From positions 1 through 37,233 of the forward strand of contig JAISFN010000040.1 in assembly GCA_031263585.1 (NCBI GenBank): DNA of 37,233 bases, read 5' to 3'. Position numbers and translations under genes: made by a program. The notes under the pieces are model-generated. The model saw only the letters and a program-made list of their open reading frames with translations, was not told the origin of the DNA and did not search any database. Of the stretch, positions 1 to 8,272 are shown in pieces. The DNA comes from Prevotellaceae bacterium. Lineage in GTDB: Bacteria; Bacteroidota; Bacteroidia; Bacteroidales; UBA932. Within the stretch, counting starts at the first letter, position 1. Each line of letters starts with the position of its first letter.

Positions 1-2
1 AT

Positions 3-83
3 ATAGTCGGTCAATACTACGAAACCACAAAAACTCAGATTGTAAAAGTCACAAATCTAAATCAACAAAAAATAGCTGCATAA
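3..83 (+). CDS. C-terminal end of an unidentified gene (cut by window edge)
   Basis: The first bases are open in one frame for 26 codons and end at a TAA at 81-83, reading IVGQYYETTK...QQKIAA. The composition looks like real protein and the stop is followed at once by the next small reading frame on the same strand, as in an operon. Too little remains to assign a family. Confidence 0.35.
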   Translation: MVGQYYETTKTQIVKVTNLNQQKIAA

Positions 84-106
84 TAACCAAAAAAAAGAGC
101 GCCCTT

Positions 107-496
107 GTGGGACACCCTCTTGATAGAAATGATGATTTGATAATAAAATCTTTGGAGGCACAAACCGTTCAGCGCGATTGCCAGTATATTAGCGAGGAAA
201 TATCCATGATGATGGAGCTGGGATTGGCAGAAGCTATGGAAAACCGCAAATTTGTCGGAAAAATGTTTGCAGCAATACTTAAACGCACTTAGTTTCTGAT
301 TGATTATTATAATCATCCATCGATTACCGAATGGATGATTCGCGCTTTGGTAAATGCACTCGAAAATCTGGGTATTATGGCAAGTAAACAAGTCATAATC
401 GATATCCTCGATAAACTGGATGAGGGTGAAGATATTCTATCATTGTCAAAATTTGAAAAAACGATGGAAGAATATGACGATGATGATAACGAATAA
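107..496 (+). pseudogene. Small acidic protein gene interrupted by an in-frame TAG
   Basis: A reading frame opens at a GTG at 107 and stops at TAG 290-292. The same frame then continues with no other stop for 67 codons to TAA 494-496. The second half (FLIDYYNHPSITEWMIRALV... ending in an acidic EEYDDDDNE) looks like natural helical protein, so the two halves are probably one ~129-residue gene with a nonsense codon. No signal peptide or recognised domain is seen. Genes elsewhere in the window end on TGA, TAA and TAG normally, so recoding is unlikely. The true start could lie slightly upstream, because the frame is open back to about 62. Confidence 0.5.
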
Positions 497-512
497 TTGC
501 TTACGAAATAAA

Positions 513-765
513 GTTTGATGGAAATTAGGTATAAAGCGCATTTTTTTCCCTGCCCGTACCGATGAAACGTTTTTATGGACATCAACTCAATACGAGTAAT
601 ATTCAGTATACGAAAGGTTTCTGACAAACCGTTTTCTAATTGACTGACTGTTTTTAACTGTTCCATAAAGCTCCCATAGGCACTTTGCATTTCTTTGTTT
701 GTAACTTATGAAGATTCAGAAATTAGACTGAACAACTTCGTTTTTAATAGTTCATTCATACGCAT
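513..765 (-). pseudogene. Degenerate small reading frame, unknown product
   Basis: On the minus strand an ATG at 765 opens a frame (MRMNELLKTKLFSLISESS) that meets a TAA after 19 codons. It then continues in the same frame with protein-like sequence (EMQSAYGSFMEQLKTVSQLE...). It converges on the broken gene at 107-496. The 3' limit is not clear because the frame runs on into antisense sequence of that neighbour. It may be a small gene with one nonsense codon; no family is recognised. Nothing else is visible between 497 and 843. Confidence 0.25.
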
Positions 766-843
766 AAAATTTTTAATGTGAATATTATAATCAGACCGAA
801 GCCTTGTTTTATGCAGAATGATAATGTGTATTAGTTTATCCTG

Positions 844-2136
844 TTAAGCACATTTTCGTTGTTGTTTATTTGGTAATAGTGAGTCCATTTCATAGAAAAA
901 ATGACGTGTTAAAATGCTAATCCCTATTATTAGAAGCGAAGCTATATAAAAAGGGAAATAAAAGCCGTCCTCTATATTTTCAAAAACAAAGCCATAAATG
1001 AACTGACCAAGAGGCATTGTACACATACAAATACATATAACACATGATATGACCTTTCCTATTAATTCTTTTGGTGTTAGAATCTGTATATAGGACATAA
1101 TTTGAATTTGGAATATGGTTGACAATGCGACTAACAAGCCACAACAAGTAGCCAAGACTAAATAAATGAGCATTGAACTTTCTAATATCTGTAATGCTAC
1201 CCCTATTAACAAAATGGATAATGCGCACCCTATTAGGATAAATGGGCTCATCCGTAGAGTTAGTTTTTTAGATAATACCCCAGCAAATACTCCACCTAAT
1301 ACTGCGCCAACAGCGATAACACCCTGTGCATATCCATATAACCGATTAGCACGATCAACAGAAAAACCTAAATGTTGTATAATAATGACAGGTGCAGCGA
1401 TTAAAATTAGAGATGTAAGAAGAAGACCAACAGAAGAATAAACCAATGATACTTTCCACAAAATAGGAGATTCTTTAAACATAAATCGAAAGCTATCTTT
1501 AAGGTCGTTGAAGCCAACAATAATCATATTACCTTGTATTTTCCTCCTTTCAAATGGAATGTAGATGAACATCTCCATTACAGCAGAAACGAAAAAGCAA
1601 CCGATGCTTACATACAGAATAGGGCTTAGTCCAACTATAGAAAATAATATACCACCGATTATTGGTCCTGCCATACTTGATAAGGAGGTAATCGTATTAA
1701 TGATAGAGTTCCCCTGCATAACATATTTCGCATCCAACAAAAGCGGTATACTTGATTGAACTGCTGGCTGATAAGCTCCTTGTATTCCATATAGAACAAT
1801 CATAGTAATTGCCACTAATAGCACAATATCAATCCTTCCTTCGAATAAACAAAACAAGGAAATGAGCAATGTCATACTAAAATCCAGTATAACCATAGTA
1901 TTTCTCTTGTTGAAACGATCTGCAATTATTCCTCCTATTGGATAAAGTAATAGCATCGGAATCGAAGAGATTGCTAAAATTGTTCCAAAGAGTGCGGCTG
2001 AACCTGTTTGATTCAGCAAATAAAGAGGAAGGGCGTATCTTAGTATCTGATTCCCAAATATGGAAATAATTTGCCCGATTGCTACAAATATAAAATCTCC
2101 TGAAAACCCTGCATTTTTCATTGATATTCTTTTCAT
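844..2136 (-). CDS. MFS-type drug/siderophore exporter
   Basis: A 430-residue polytopic inner-membrane protein of the major facilitator superfamily, in the macrolide-efflux/EntS-like branch. The usual 12 hydrophobic segments can be followed along its length, and the cytoplasmic loop after the second helix carries the MFS motif A (GGIIADRFNKRN, about residues 68-79). Proton-driven export of a small hydrophobic compound is the expected role from the family; the substrate cannot be read from sequence. It is transcribed divergently from an AraC-type regulator 116 bp away, which probably controls it. Base composition is clearly more AT-rich than the housekeeping genes further right, so recent acquisition is plausible. 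The start is the ATG at 2136; the nearby alternative at residue 6 would change little. Confidence 0.85.
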   Translation of the reverse strand: MKRISMKNAGFSGDFIFVAIGQIISIFGNQILRYALPLYLLNQTGSAALFGTILAISSIPMLLLYPIGGIIADRFNKRNTMVILDFSMTLLISLFCLFEGRIDIVLLVAITMIVLYGIQGAYQPAVQSSIPLLLDAKYVMQGNSIINTITSLSSMAGPIIGGILFSIVGLSPILYVSIGCFFVSAVMEMFIYIPFERRKIQGNMIIVGFNDLKDSFRFMFKESPILWKVSLVYSSVGLLLTSLILIAAPVIIIQHLGFSVDRANRLYGYAQGVIAVGAVLGGVFAGVLSKKLTLRMSPFILIGCALSILLIGVALQILESSMLIYLVLATCCGLLVALSTIFQIQIMSYIQILTPKELIGKVISCVICICMCTMPLGQFIYGFVFENIEDGFYFPFYIASLLIIGISILTRHFFYEMDSLLPNKQQRKCA

Positions 2137-2183
2137 CTTCTTATTCGTTTTTGTTTATTTCACTTATTACTTAATTGATAATG

Positions 2184-2191
2184 CAAAATTA
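2184..2191 (-). promoter_or_regulatory. -7 element for the MFS gene
   Basis: The minus strand reads TAATTTTG here, a match to the Bacteroidetes -7 consensus TAnnTTTG, about 48 bases upstream of the exporter start codon. A convincing -33 TTTG is not seen at the expected distance. Confidence 0.5.
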
Positions 2192-2196
2192 AAGTG

Positions 2197-2224
2197 TTTG
2201 TTAGAGATAAAATAGCTATATTTG
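2197..2224 (+). promoter_or_regulatory. Promoter for the AraC-type regulator
   Basis: TTTG at 2197-2200 and TATATTTG (TAnnTTTG) at 2217-2224 lie just upstream of the regulator start at 2253. The 16-base spacing is shorter than the typical ~19. It sits within about 10 bases of the oppositely directed -7 element of the exporter, so one bound regulator could affect both genes. Confidence 0.5.
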
Positions 2225-2252
2225 CCACATAAATAGTCGCAAAGGACTCGTT

Positions 2253-3212
2253 ATGAAAAAAGATAAAAAACAGACAGTTCCCAATATTCTGATAAGACTT
2301 GCCCAGCTATTAGGAACAGAAGTAATAAATAGGAGATTGGAAATTCCATCCAAGTATGGTAGAGGGTACTGTGCAGGATTTGTTTTCAATGAGCATATTC
2401 GTATGATAATTAGCAATTACGAACTGAATGAAGATATAGATATTGAAGACACTGAAACGAATCCTTCTAAACGAATGATATTTTTTAAGTTTCAAAATAT
2501 TTTTCCTAAAACAGAAGCATTAGTGTGCTCTCAACAGGAAGTAACACCTTCTGTTTTAATAGGAACTAGCCGTATAAACATTGATAATGTAATCTCTATT
2601 CACACTAATACTTCTACTATCAATATAGAAGTGAATGCAGACTACTTGACTAGGCTATTTGATTTATCAGAACAATCGCCTATTTTACAAAGCCTTTTAC
2701 AGAATACACAACCTTTACTTTTTGAACAAATAGTCTATCCATCGTTACAAAATATTGTTGATGAAATTATAACAGGGTGTGTTGACGAAACCTTTAAACT
2801 CTTCTTTCTTAGGATAAAAGCCGAAGAACTAATTTGTAGGTTATTAATGGAATTAGAAAAACGAAACGAGAAACATCTATACGCTTTAAACACTCATGAT
2901 ATACAAACAATTTACAATATTAAAGAGCAAATACTCAAAAATATAGGAACACCGCCTGTTATAAAAGATCTGTCTATATGTGCAAATATGAGCCCCACCA
3001 AACTAAAACGTTTATTTAAACAGATTTTTGGAAATAGCATTTTTAACTATTATCAAGAATTTAGAATGAAAGAAGCAGCTCGCCTATTGAAAGAAGAGAA
3101 ATTATCTGTGTCAGAAACGGGTTACTCTTTGGGATTTACCAACCTAAGTCATTTTTCTAAAACGTTTGAACAACATATTGGCATGAAACCGAAAAAATAC
3201 AGTCTTTCTTAA
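2253..3212 (+). CDS. AraC/XylS-family transcriptional regulator
   Basis: A 319-residue regulator. The last ~95 residues form the double helix-turn-helix AraC domain: PVIKDLSICANMSPTKLKRL is the first HTH, and the second HTH contains VSETGYSLGFTNLSHFSKTF, followed by the family's closing GMKPKKY motif. The N-terminal ~220 residues are a less conserved sensing/dimerisation region and carry no domain I can name. It is divergent from the MFS exporter with overlapping promoter elements, the classic arrangement for a local regulator of an efflux gene. The gene shares the low GC content of its neighbour, so the pair probably moved together (inference). The ligand is unknown. Confidence 0.85.
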   Translation: MKKDKKQTVPNILIRLAQLLGTEVINRRLEIPSKYGRGYCAGFVFNEHIRMIISNYELNEDIDIEDTETNPSKRMIFFKFQNIFPKTEALVCSQQEVTPSVLIGTSRINIDNVISIHTNTSTINIEVNADYLTRLFDLSEQSPILQSLLQNTQPLLFEQIVYPSLQNIVDEIITGCVDETFKLFFLRIKAEELICRLLMELEKRNEKHLYALNTHDIQTIYNIKEQILKNIGTPPVIKDLSICANMSPTKLKRLFKQIFGNSIFNYYQEFRMKEAARLLKEEKLSVSETGYSLGFTNLSHFSKTFEQHIGMKPKKYSLS

Positions 3213-3555
3213 AAATATTTTTTTAGATCAATAAATACAGATTGGATATTTAAGAATAAATTCTACCTTTGTAGAAATTCCAAAAGAGTTATTTGAAACG
3301 GTGGAAAAGTTAAGCAAACCAAAGAGTTTCGCTCGTTTCTATATCATTACCTATTCTACTTTTTCGATTAGTTAAATGCCTGTCAAATAAAGGAATATTC
3401 AAAAGCCGCGTCTTACTGATGAAACTTTATAAATTTGTAAAAGCTTATTTTAAATAGTCGACAGAATTTATCGTCATATTTCTAAAATTATAAAGCATTC
3501 TATATTATTATAATATAAAATCAACAATATAAAATCTTCAATACTTATATAGCCA
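3213..3555. other. Gene-free AT-rich gap
   Basis: No supportable gene. A short open stretch at about 3272-3375 (+) reads EIPKELFETVEKLSKPKSFAR and stops after about 35 codons. It has no start and may be a relic, but is too short to judge. Confidence 0.4.
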
Positions 3556-3855
3556 ATGAAAAACGTAGGTATTCTATTCTGCTCTTTTCTTTTTTTAACA
3601 TCCGTTTATGTCCATGAGTATAAGATCCAGTTGCCTGATTCACTGACACAACAGTTGGCGCCTTATACAACGGTATTTTTCTCCGAACTGAAAAACGGGT
3701 TATATATCGATAATACAGGAATAGGTTATATTAACCTGAAAATCGACACAATTATTGTTACACACAGAGCCTACCACAAGGTTATAGAGATAAACAGGAA
3801 AAAGGAAATTTTTCCGGTACTTAATGCATGTGTCAGTGTTAAAATTGCTGAATAA
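3556..3855 (+). CDS. Small exported protein of unknown function
   Basis: A 99-residue product with an N-terminal hydrophobic stretch (GILFCSFLFLTSVYV) that looks like a signal peptide, then a short beta-rich region. The segment with the ENG-like turn (LKNGLYIDNTGIGYINLKID) followed by IIVTHRAYHKVIEI loosely recalls carboxypeptidase-regulatory-like folds common in Bacteroidetes outer-membrane proteins; that resemblance is weak. It ends 6 bases before the YifB-like gene and is probably cotranscribed with it, though no functional link is obvious. Confidence 0.6.
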   Translation: MKNVGILFCSFLFLTSVYVHEYKIQLPDSLTQQLAPYTTVFFSELKNGLYIDNTGIGYINLKIDTIIVTHRAYHKVIEINRKKEIFPVLNACVSVKIAE

Positions 3856-3861
3856 TAAGCT

Positions 3862-5421
3862 ATGGAAAACAAACCCGTTATGACATTGGTTAAAACGTAC
3901 GGCAGTGCGTTTTTCGGTATTAAAGCTACAATTATCACAATTGAGGTAAGCGTATCGCAAGGCATTAATTTCCATCTGGTAGGTTTGCCCGACAGCGCGG
4001 TTAAAGAGAGCCAGCAACGAATCGGTACGGCGTTAATTGCCAATGGCTATAAAATGCCGGGTAAAAAAGTGGTTATCAACATGGCGCCTGCCGATATTCG
4101 CAAAGAAGGTTCGGCTTATGATTTACCGCTGGCTATCGGTATTTTGGCGGCATCGGGGCAAATATCGGATAATGATATCGGCAACTATATTATTATGGGT
4201 GAGTTGGCTCTCGATGGCGAGTTGCGCCCCATAAAAGGCTCTTTGCCCATAGCTATCCAAGCACGTGCCGAGGGGTTTGCTGGGTTCATTTTACCCAAGC
4301 AAAATGCAAAGGAAGCGGCAATTGTCGATAAACTAAAAGTTTACGGGGTAGAAAATTTGAAACAGGTTATCGATTTTTTTAGTGGGGATGTAGAACTGGA
4401 ACAAACAAAAGTAAATACCCGCGAGGAGTTTTATGCCAACATGAATAAGTACGATGTCGATTTTGCCGATGTTAAAGGGCAGGAAAATGTTAAACGCGCG
4501 CTTGAAATAGCGGCCGCCGGAGGGCATAATATTATCATGGTTGGCGCTCCGGGATCAGGTAAAACTATGTTGGCTAAACGTTTGCCCACTATTATCCCGC
4601 CTTTGACCCTGCACGAAGCATTGGAAACAACTAAAATCCATTCGGTTGCCGGCCGCATAGTCGCCGATTCGGGTTTAATAACGTGCCGTCCGTTCCGTGC
4701 GCCGCACCATACTATATCCGATATAGCGTTGGTTGGCGGCGGGGCATATCCGCAGCCGGGCGAAATTTCGTTGGCTCATAATGGAATATTATTTCTGGAT
4801 GAACTACCCGAATTTAAACGTACCGTGTTAGAAGTAATGCGCCAGCCTATTGAGGAGCGGCGGATAACTATCTCGCGTGCTAAATTTTCGATTGAATATC
4901 CGGCCAACTTTATGCTGGCGGCATCAATGAATCCCTGTCCCTGCGGATATTATAACCATCCCGAGAAAAAATGCTTATGCGGCCCAGGAATAGTTCAGAA
5001 ATATTTGTCGCGTATATCGGGACCCTTACTCGATCGTATCGATATCCACATCGAAGTAGTTCCTGTGCCTTACGACAAGCTAGCTGATAAAAGCGTAGGA
5101 GAGTCGAGCGAAGCTATCCGCGAACGGGTTGTTAAAGCGCGTAATATACAGGCCGAACGCTTTAAACATGAGCGAGGGATACATTGTAATGCCATGATGA
5201 CATCGCCCATGCTGCGCAAATACTGTGCAATTGATAGTGCGGGCGCTAATTTGCTGAAAACGGCTATGGAGCGTCTGGGGTTATCGGCCCGTGCATACGA
5301 CCGCATTCTGAAAGTATCGCGCACCATTGCCGACCTCGAAAATGCAGAAAACATATTACCCGACCATATCGCCGAAGCAATTAACTATCGTAATCTCGAC
5401 CGCGAAGGCTGGGCAGGGTAA
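3862..5421 (+). CDS. YifB/ComM-family Mg-chelatase-like AAA+ ATPase
   Basis: A 519-residue cytoplasmic ATPase of full family length. An N-terminal Lon-S5-like domain covers roughly residues 1-170. The AAA+ core follows, with Walker A GAPGSGKT (228-235), Walker B ILFLDE (D313, E314), and a Cys cluster CPCG...CLCG (C359, C361, C371, C373) typical of the family's zinc-binding insert. A C-terminal Mg_chelatase_C region with conserved RAYDRILKVSRTIADLE ends the protein. In competent bacteria ComM is a branch-migration helicase that helps integrate incoming DNA; in Bacteroidetes the role is assumed by homology. The gene is intact. Confidence 0.93.
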   Translation: MENKPVMTLVKTYGSAFFGIKATIITIEVSVSQGINFHLVGLPDSAVKESQQRIGTALIANGYKMPGKKVVINMAPADIRKEGSAYDLPLAIGILAASGQISDNDIGNYIIMGELALDGELRPIKGSLPIAIQARAEGFAGFILPKQNAKEAAIVDKLKVYGVENLKQVIDFFSGDVELEQTKVNTREEFYANMNKYDVDFADVKGQENVKRALEIAAAGGHNIIMVGAPGSGKTMLAKRLPTIIPPLTLHEALETTKIHSVAGRIVADSGLITCRPFRAPHHTISDIALVGGGAYPQPGEISLAHNGILFLDELPEFKRTVLEVMRQPIEERRITISRAKFSIEYPANFMLAASMNPCPCGYYNHPEKKCLCGPGIVQKYLSRISGPLLDRIDIHIEVVPVPYDKLADKSVGESSEAIRERVVKARNIQAERFKHERGIHCNAMMTSPMLRKYCAIDSAGANLLKTAMERLGLSARAYDRILKVSRTIADLENAENILPDHIAEAINYRNLDREGWAG

Positions 5422-5536
5422 AATTTAAGTAATTAGAAAGTAAGTTTATTTGTTAATGATTAATCATAAGGTGTAAAATACTTATTTGTTAAAGCGCTAA
5501 TCGTTACCGGTTAATATTAAACCGCTATTAAACTGT

Positions 5537-5630
5537 CATGCTGAGTTAAACGGAATATCTCTACTTGAGATCCTTAACTCCGTTCAGAACCGAACTTGCG
5601 AGCTTGCCGAAGGCAATGACAATATGATAA
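5537..5630. repeat. Dispersed intergenic palindromic (REP-like) element
   Basis: This sits in the gap between the YifB-like gene and the WG protein. It begins TGTCATGCTGAG and contains the imperfect palindrome GAGTTAAACGG...CCTTAACTCCGTT, and ends near GGCAATGACA, which mirrors the opening TGTCAT. A related unit lies at about 11818-11895. Both resemble the TGTCATnCTGA...TGACA hairpins scattered between genes in many Bacteroidetes genomes. Confidence 0.5.
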
Positions 5631-5725
5631 TGGTTTGCTGTAAGTATAAAATATTAATTTTCAACATTTTTCAACATTCAATTTTCCATTAATTAAGTCT
5701 TTAATCTATATAAAATCTATTGATT

Positions 5726-6754
5726 ATGAGAATAATAATTATAGTTTTAATTAGTCTGTTGCTGTGCGCAGGTGTAAGAGCGCAGGAGTTAATAAGGTTT
5801 ACCGATACCAAAGCCATGAAACAGGGCTTCCGCGATACGGAGGGAAAGGTGATTATTCCTGCAAAATATGACGATGCCGGAGGATATTTTTCCGAAGGCC
5901 TGGCGTGGGTAAAATCAGACGGCAAATACGGCTATGTGGATAAAACCGGCAAAGAAGTTATTCCACTGAAATATAACGATGCGGGAAATTTTTCCGAAGG
6001 TCTGGCGTGGGTAAAATCAGACTACAAATATGGCTATGTGGATAAAACTGGCAAAGTTATTATTCCGCGGAAATATGATGGGGCCAGTGATTTTCACGAA
6101 GGTCTGGCCGGGGTGTATTTAAACGGCAAAATGGGTTATATCGATAAAACCGGCAAAGTTGTCATTCCTATAAAAAAATATAACTATGGAGGAAATTTTT
6201 CTGAAGGTCTGGCACAGGTATCGTTAAACAATGAAAAGTTTTATATAGACACAACCGGAACAACTGTGCCATATACTGGCGTGGAAATGAAAATTATATG
6301 GGAAAACTTGCTGGAATCATGCATAAAACAGCTAAACGACTGCAGGTCGTCGCTTAATAAATCATCCGGCGATTCCAGTCCTTTTGTGGCAGTCCGTCCG
6401 TATCTCGTTGTCCGCACTAAAGCCGGGAAATGTGAGGATACATATTTCGTAGAATATTTGGGAGGCAAATTCAATAAAAACGCTATAGGTAATTTGAAAA
6501 CTTTAATTATTGCATATGATTATCTTCATCATTCGGCTCTCTATATCGGAGGGGTAAGAGGAGAGAGTTGGGGCAAGTACATCATATATTTCGACATAGA
6601 AAAGCGAGAATGTACGGGATATGATATAATCCTCGGCCCTTCTCTGCCGAATGAATTAATAATGTCCCACGGTTCGGTTCGAATTATGACAATCAGCGAC
6701 AGTGAAACTGTAAAGAAGGTAGAATCCCGTCTGGCAGGTTCAGAACAGCAATAA
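5726..6754 (+). CDS. Secreted WG-repeat protein
   Basis: The ATG at 5726 is preferred over a TTG six bases earlier because it directly opens a good signal peptide (MRIIIIVLISLLLCAGVRAQ, cleavage before Q). The mature N-terminal half is five WG repeats with the pattern FSEGLAWVKSDGKYGYVDKTGK..IP.KY, two of them nearly identical at nucleotide level with a period near 100 bp, a sign of recent internal duplication. Residues from about 180 on form a different C-terminal region without a family I recognise. WG repeats are beta-rich and usually extracytoplasmic; their ligands are mostly unknown. A relic of a second WG gene follows at once, so this was a tandem pair. Confidence 0.88.
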   Translation: MRIIIIVLISLLLCAGVRAQELIRFTDTKAMKQGFRDTEGKVIIPAKYDDAGGYFSEGLAWVKSDGKYGYVDKTGKEVIPLKYNDAGNFSEGLAWVKSDYKYGYVDKTGKVIIPRKYDGASDFHEGLAGVYLNGKMGYIDKTGKVVIPIKKYNYGGNFSEGLAQVSLNNEKFYIDTTGTTVPYTGVEMKIIWENLLESCIKQLNDCRSSLNKSSGDSSPFVAVRPYLVVRTKAGKCEDTYFVEYLGGKFNKNAIGNLKTLIIAYDYLHHSALYIGGVRGESWGKYIIYFDIEKRECTGYDIILGPSLPNELIMSHGSVRIMTISDSETVKKVESRLAGSEQQ

Positions 6755-6799
6755 ATAAAAATAATAACCGCCCTGAAGGGGGCATCAGCAGAGAAAACG

Positions 6800-6915
6800 A
6801 TGAAAAGCACATTTGTTATTAATAGGCTTGCTGCTATGCGCAAGAGTTTTTCGAAGGTTTAACAATTGCAGTAATAAACGGAAGAAAATACGGCTATTTT
6901 GATAAATCTGGCTAA
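6800..6915 (+). pseudogene. Relic of a second WG-repeat gene
   Basis: An ATG at 6800 opens a damaged signal-peptide-like segment whose bases align with the leader of the preceding gene (GCTTGCTGCTATGCGCA against CTGTTGCTGTGCGCA). After a frame change, 6841-6912 reads QEFFEGLTIAVINGRKYGYFDKSG, a clear WG repeat, and ends at TAA. Only one repeat is left. The adjacent IS4-type relic starts within a few bases. Confidence 0.7.
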
Positions 6916-7360
6916 GTACATGACAAAAATTTAAAGATATCTATTTCAGGTATAGCGATCAGGTTAAGTAAGGCAGTTGCAATAAATTCTAATCCATATT
7001 TAAAGAGACTTTTCGCCCGTTTTCCATGTTTGAGGATCCTGATCGTCTCCACCTTTTCGTTGGCAAACACTCCCACGACATAGACCCATGCAAATGCCAC
7101 CGTGACGATGAAAAATAGTTTTTCAACACGTATTCCGCCATGAACCCTTGAATACGGCGTAGCGCGGAACCCGATTTTGCAGGCGTTTCAAACTCCGTGG
7201 CGAGTTTACAAAAACTAACTATTTGTACCTTACAGAGTACGCAAATAAACAGTATAAAGAACTTTACGCGAGCCATGTTCATTTTTCCCGCCAGGCTTTG
7301 GCTTAAAATTGAAATTAATTGGGTAGTTTTGTGCTCGACTTTGAAGTTGTTCGCTTTCAT
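6912..7360 (-). pseudogene. IS4-family transposase, N- and C-terminal ends only
   Basis: From the ATG at 7360 the frame reads MKANNFKVEHKTTQLISILS, then the leader region ending RRIQGFMAEYVL, which is how this IS4-like Bacteroidales transposase group begins. At about 7130 the sequence jumps, and another frame gives the family's C-terminus (VAFAWVYVVGVFANEKVETI ... KSLFKYGLEFIATALL ... IDIFKFLSCT) to a TAG at 6912-6914. The DDE catalytic centre is absent. From memory of the family, about 60% of the protein is lost. Confidence 0.75.
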
Positions 7361-7481
7361 CACAACTAATTATAAACCAGTCGTAAAGATACGATGTTTC
7401 AAGGTCATTTCCAACTAAAAGAAAAGTATATTTTGTTGATGTTAAAATAATTATAAGTATATGTCAAAAATTTGTCATCTA
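6917..7481 (-). mobile_element. Internally deleted IS4-family element (~565 bp)
   Basis: The right end TACATGACAAAAATTT (6917-6932) is identical for 16 bases to the start of another element at 37093-37108. The left end, read on the minus strand from 7481, is TAGATGACAAA. Between the ends lie only the N-terminal and C-terminal parts of a transposase, the middle ~250 residues being missing. The flanks CTAAG and CTAAT could be remains of a short target duplication. Such a deletion derivative could only be moved in trans. Confidence 0.7.
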
Positions 7482-7489
7482 CTAATCGG

Positions 7490-8118
7490 CCAAATGTAAA
7501 ATCAGCGCTTCGGCTGTTCGTCGAAAACTAAAACCTATCAATCGTAGTGGAATCATTTCCACTAAAAAAGAGCTTGTAGTACTTATGGATACTGTTTATC
7601 GGGGTCTTAATTTCGGGGTTATAGTCGTCAAAGACCGGCGTATCAAACGTATTTTGTAGTGTAAATTTGTCCGTTATGATACGCTTGCCGGTTGCAAAGA
7701 AGGTATAGATTGGCTTGAAGATAATGTATTTCAGATAGATGGTGTTTGCGCGACGGACTTCGAGCTATGTTCCGGATGCTTGCTTAATATCGGGTTCAGA
7801 TGTGCCAGTTCCATCAGATTAAGATAATTGACACTTATTTGACGGGAAAATAGGAACTGCAGGCCTCTATTGACTTATGGCCTAATTTTTTGAAAGAGCG
7901 TACTGTAGATAAACGTAGAGGTAAAAGCTACTATGCGCATAAACGGCTTCGGAGCGCCTACTTGAGTTTAAAACGTAATATGCCTTATTTGCGGACATGG
8001 ATGACCCTATTGAGGCGGTTATACCCAATAGCAATAATTTTTTGGAAAGGCAATTTACTGATTTGAAAGCAAAATTATGTAAGCATGGCTATAAAAAGCT
8101 ACACGAAGAAATTTTATA
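7490..8118 (+). pseudogene. Decayed transposase, IS256-variant (Zn-binding) type
   Basis: Pieces of one transposase can be followed through several stops and frameshifts: KKELVVLMDTVYRGLNFGVI from about 7560, KFVRYDTLAGCKEGIDWLED, then AMFRMLA*YRVQMCQFHQIK, and finally NSNNFLERQFTDLKAKLC...EEIL* ending near 8118. The order and the VLMDT, CQFHQ and PNSNN blocks match the transposases labelled IS256 family, variant Zn-binding type. The zinc-ribbon N-terminus is missing. At least three lesions make it non-functional. Confidence 0.65.
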
Positions 8119-8138
8119 GACCAATACTTTGAAGTCTC

Positions 8139-8196
8139 TTATCGCCACTTTTGACCATGTAGAGAAATTCTTGTCCTTTTATCGCCATTTTTGACC
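8139..8196. repeat. Two 18-bp direct repeats, 40-bp period
   Basis: TTATCGCCA(C/T)TTTTGACC occurs at 8139-8156 and again at 8179-8196, with one mismatch. They follow the transposase relic and probably belong to that element's right end. Confidence 0.5.
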
Positions 8197-8216
8197 GTTA
8201 GGCTTGAATATCTAAA

Positions 8217-8239
8217 CCCCAAAGCTTAAGGCTTCGGGG
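8217..8239 (-). terminator. Hairpin downstream of mdh
   Basis: CCCCAAAGC / GGCTTCGGGG forms a 9-bp stem with one mismatch around TTAA. On the minus strand it lies about 30 bases after the mdh stop. There is no strong T-run after it on the minus strand, so it is a moderate terminator call. Confidence 0.5.
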
Positions 8240-8272
8240 CTAAATTTTCGTATTTGTCGTATACAATCAAAA

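Noticed and set aside
107-496. Stop-codon recoding or an alternative genetic code
   Set aside because: TAA, TAG and TGA all end intact genes here, and each interrupted frame is a small gene of unknown need, so plain decay is simpler.
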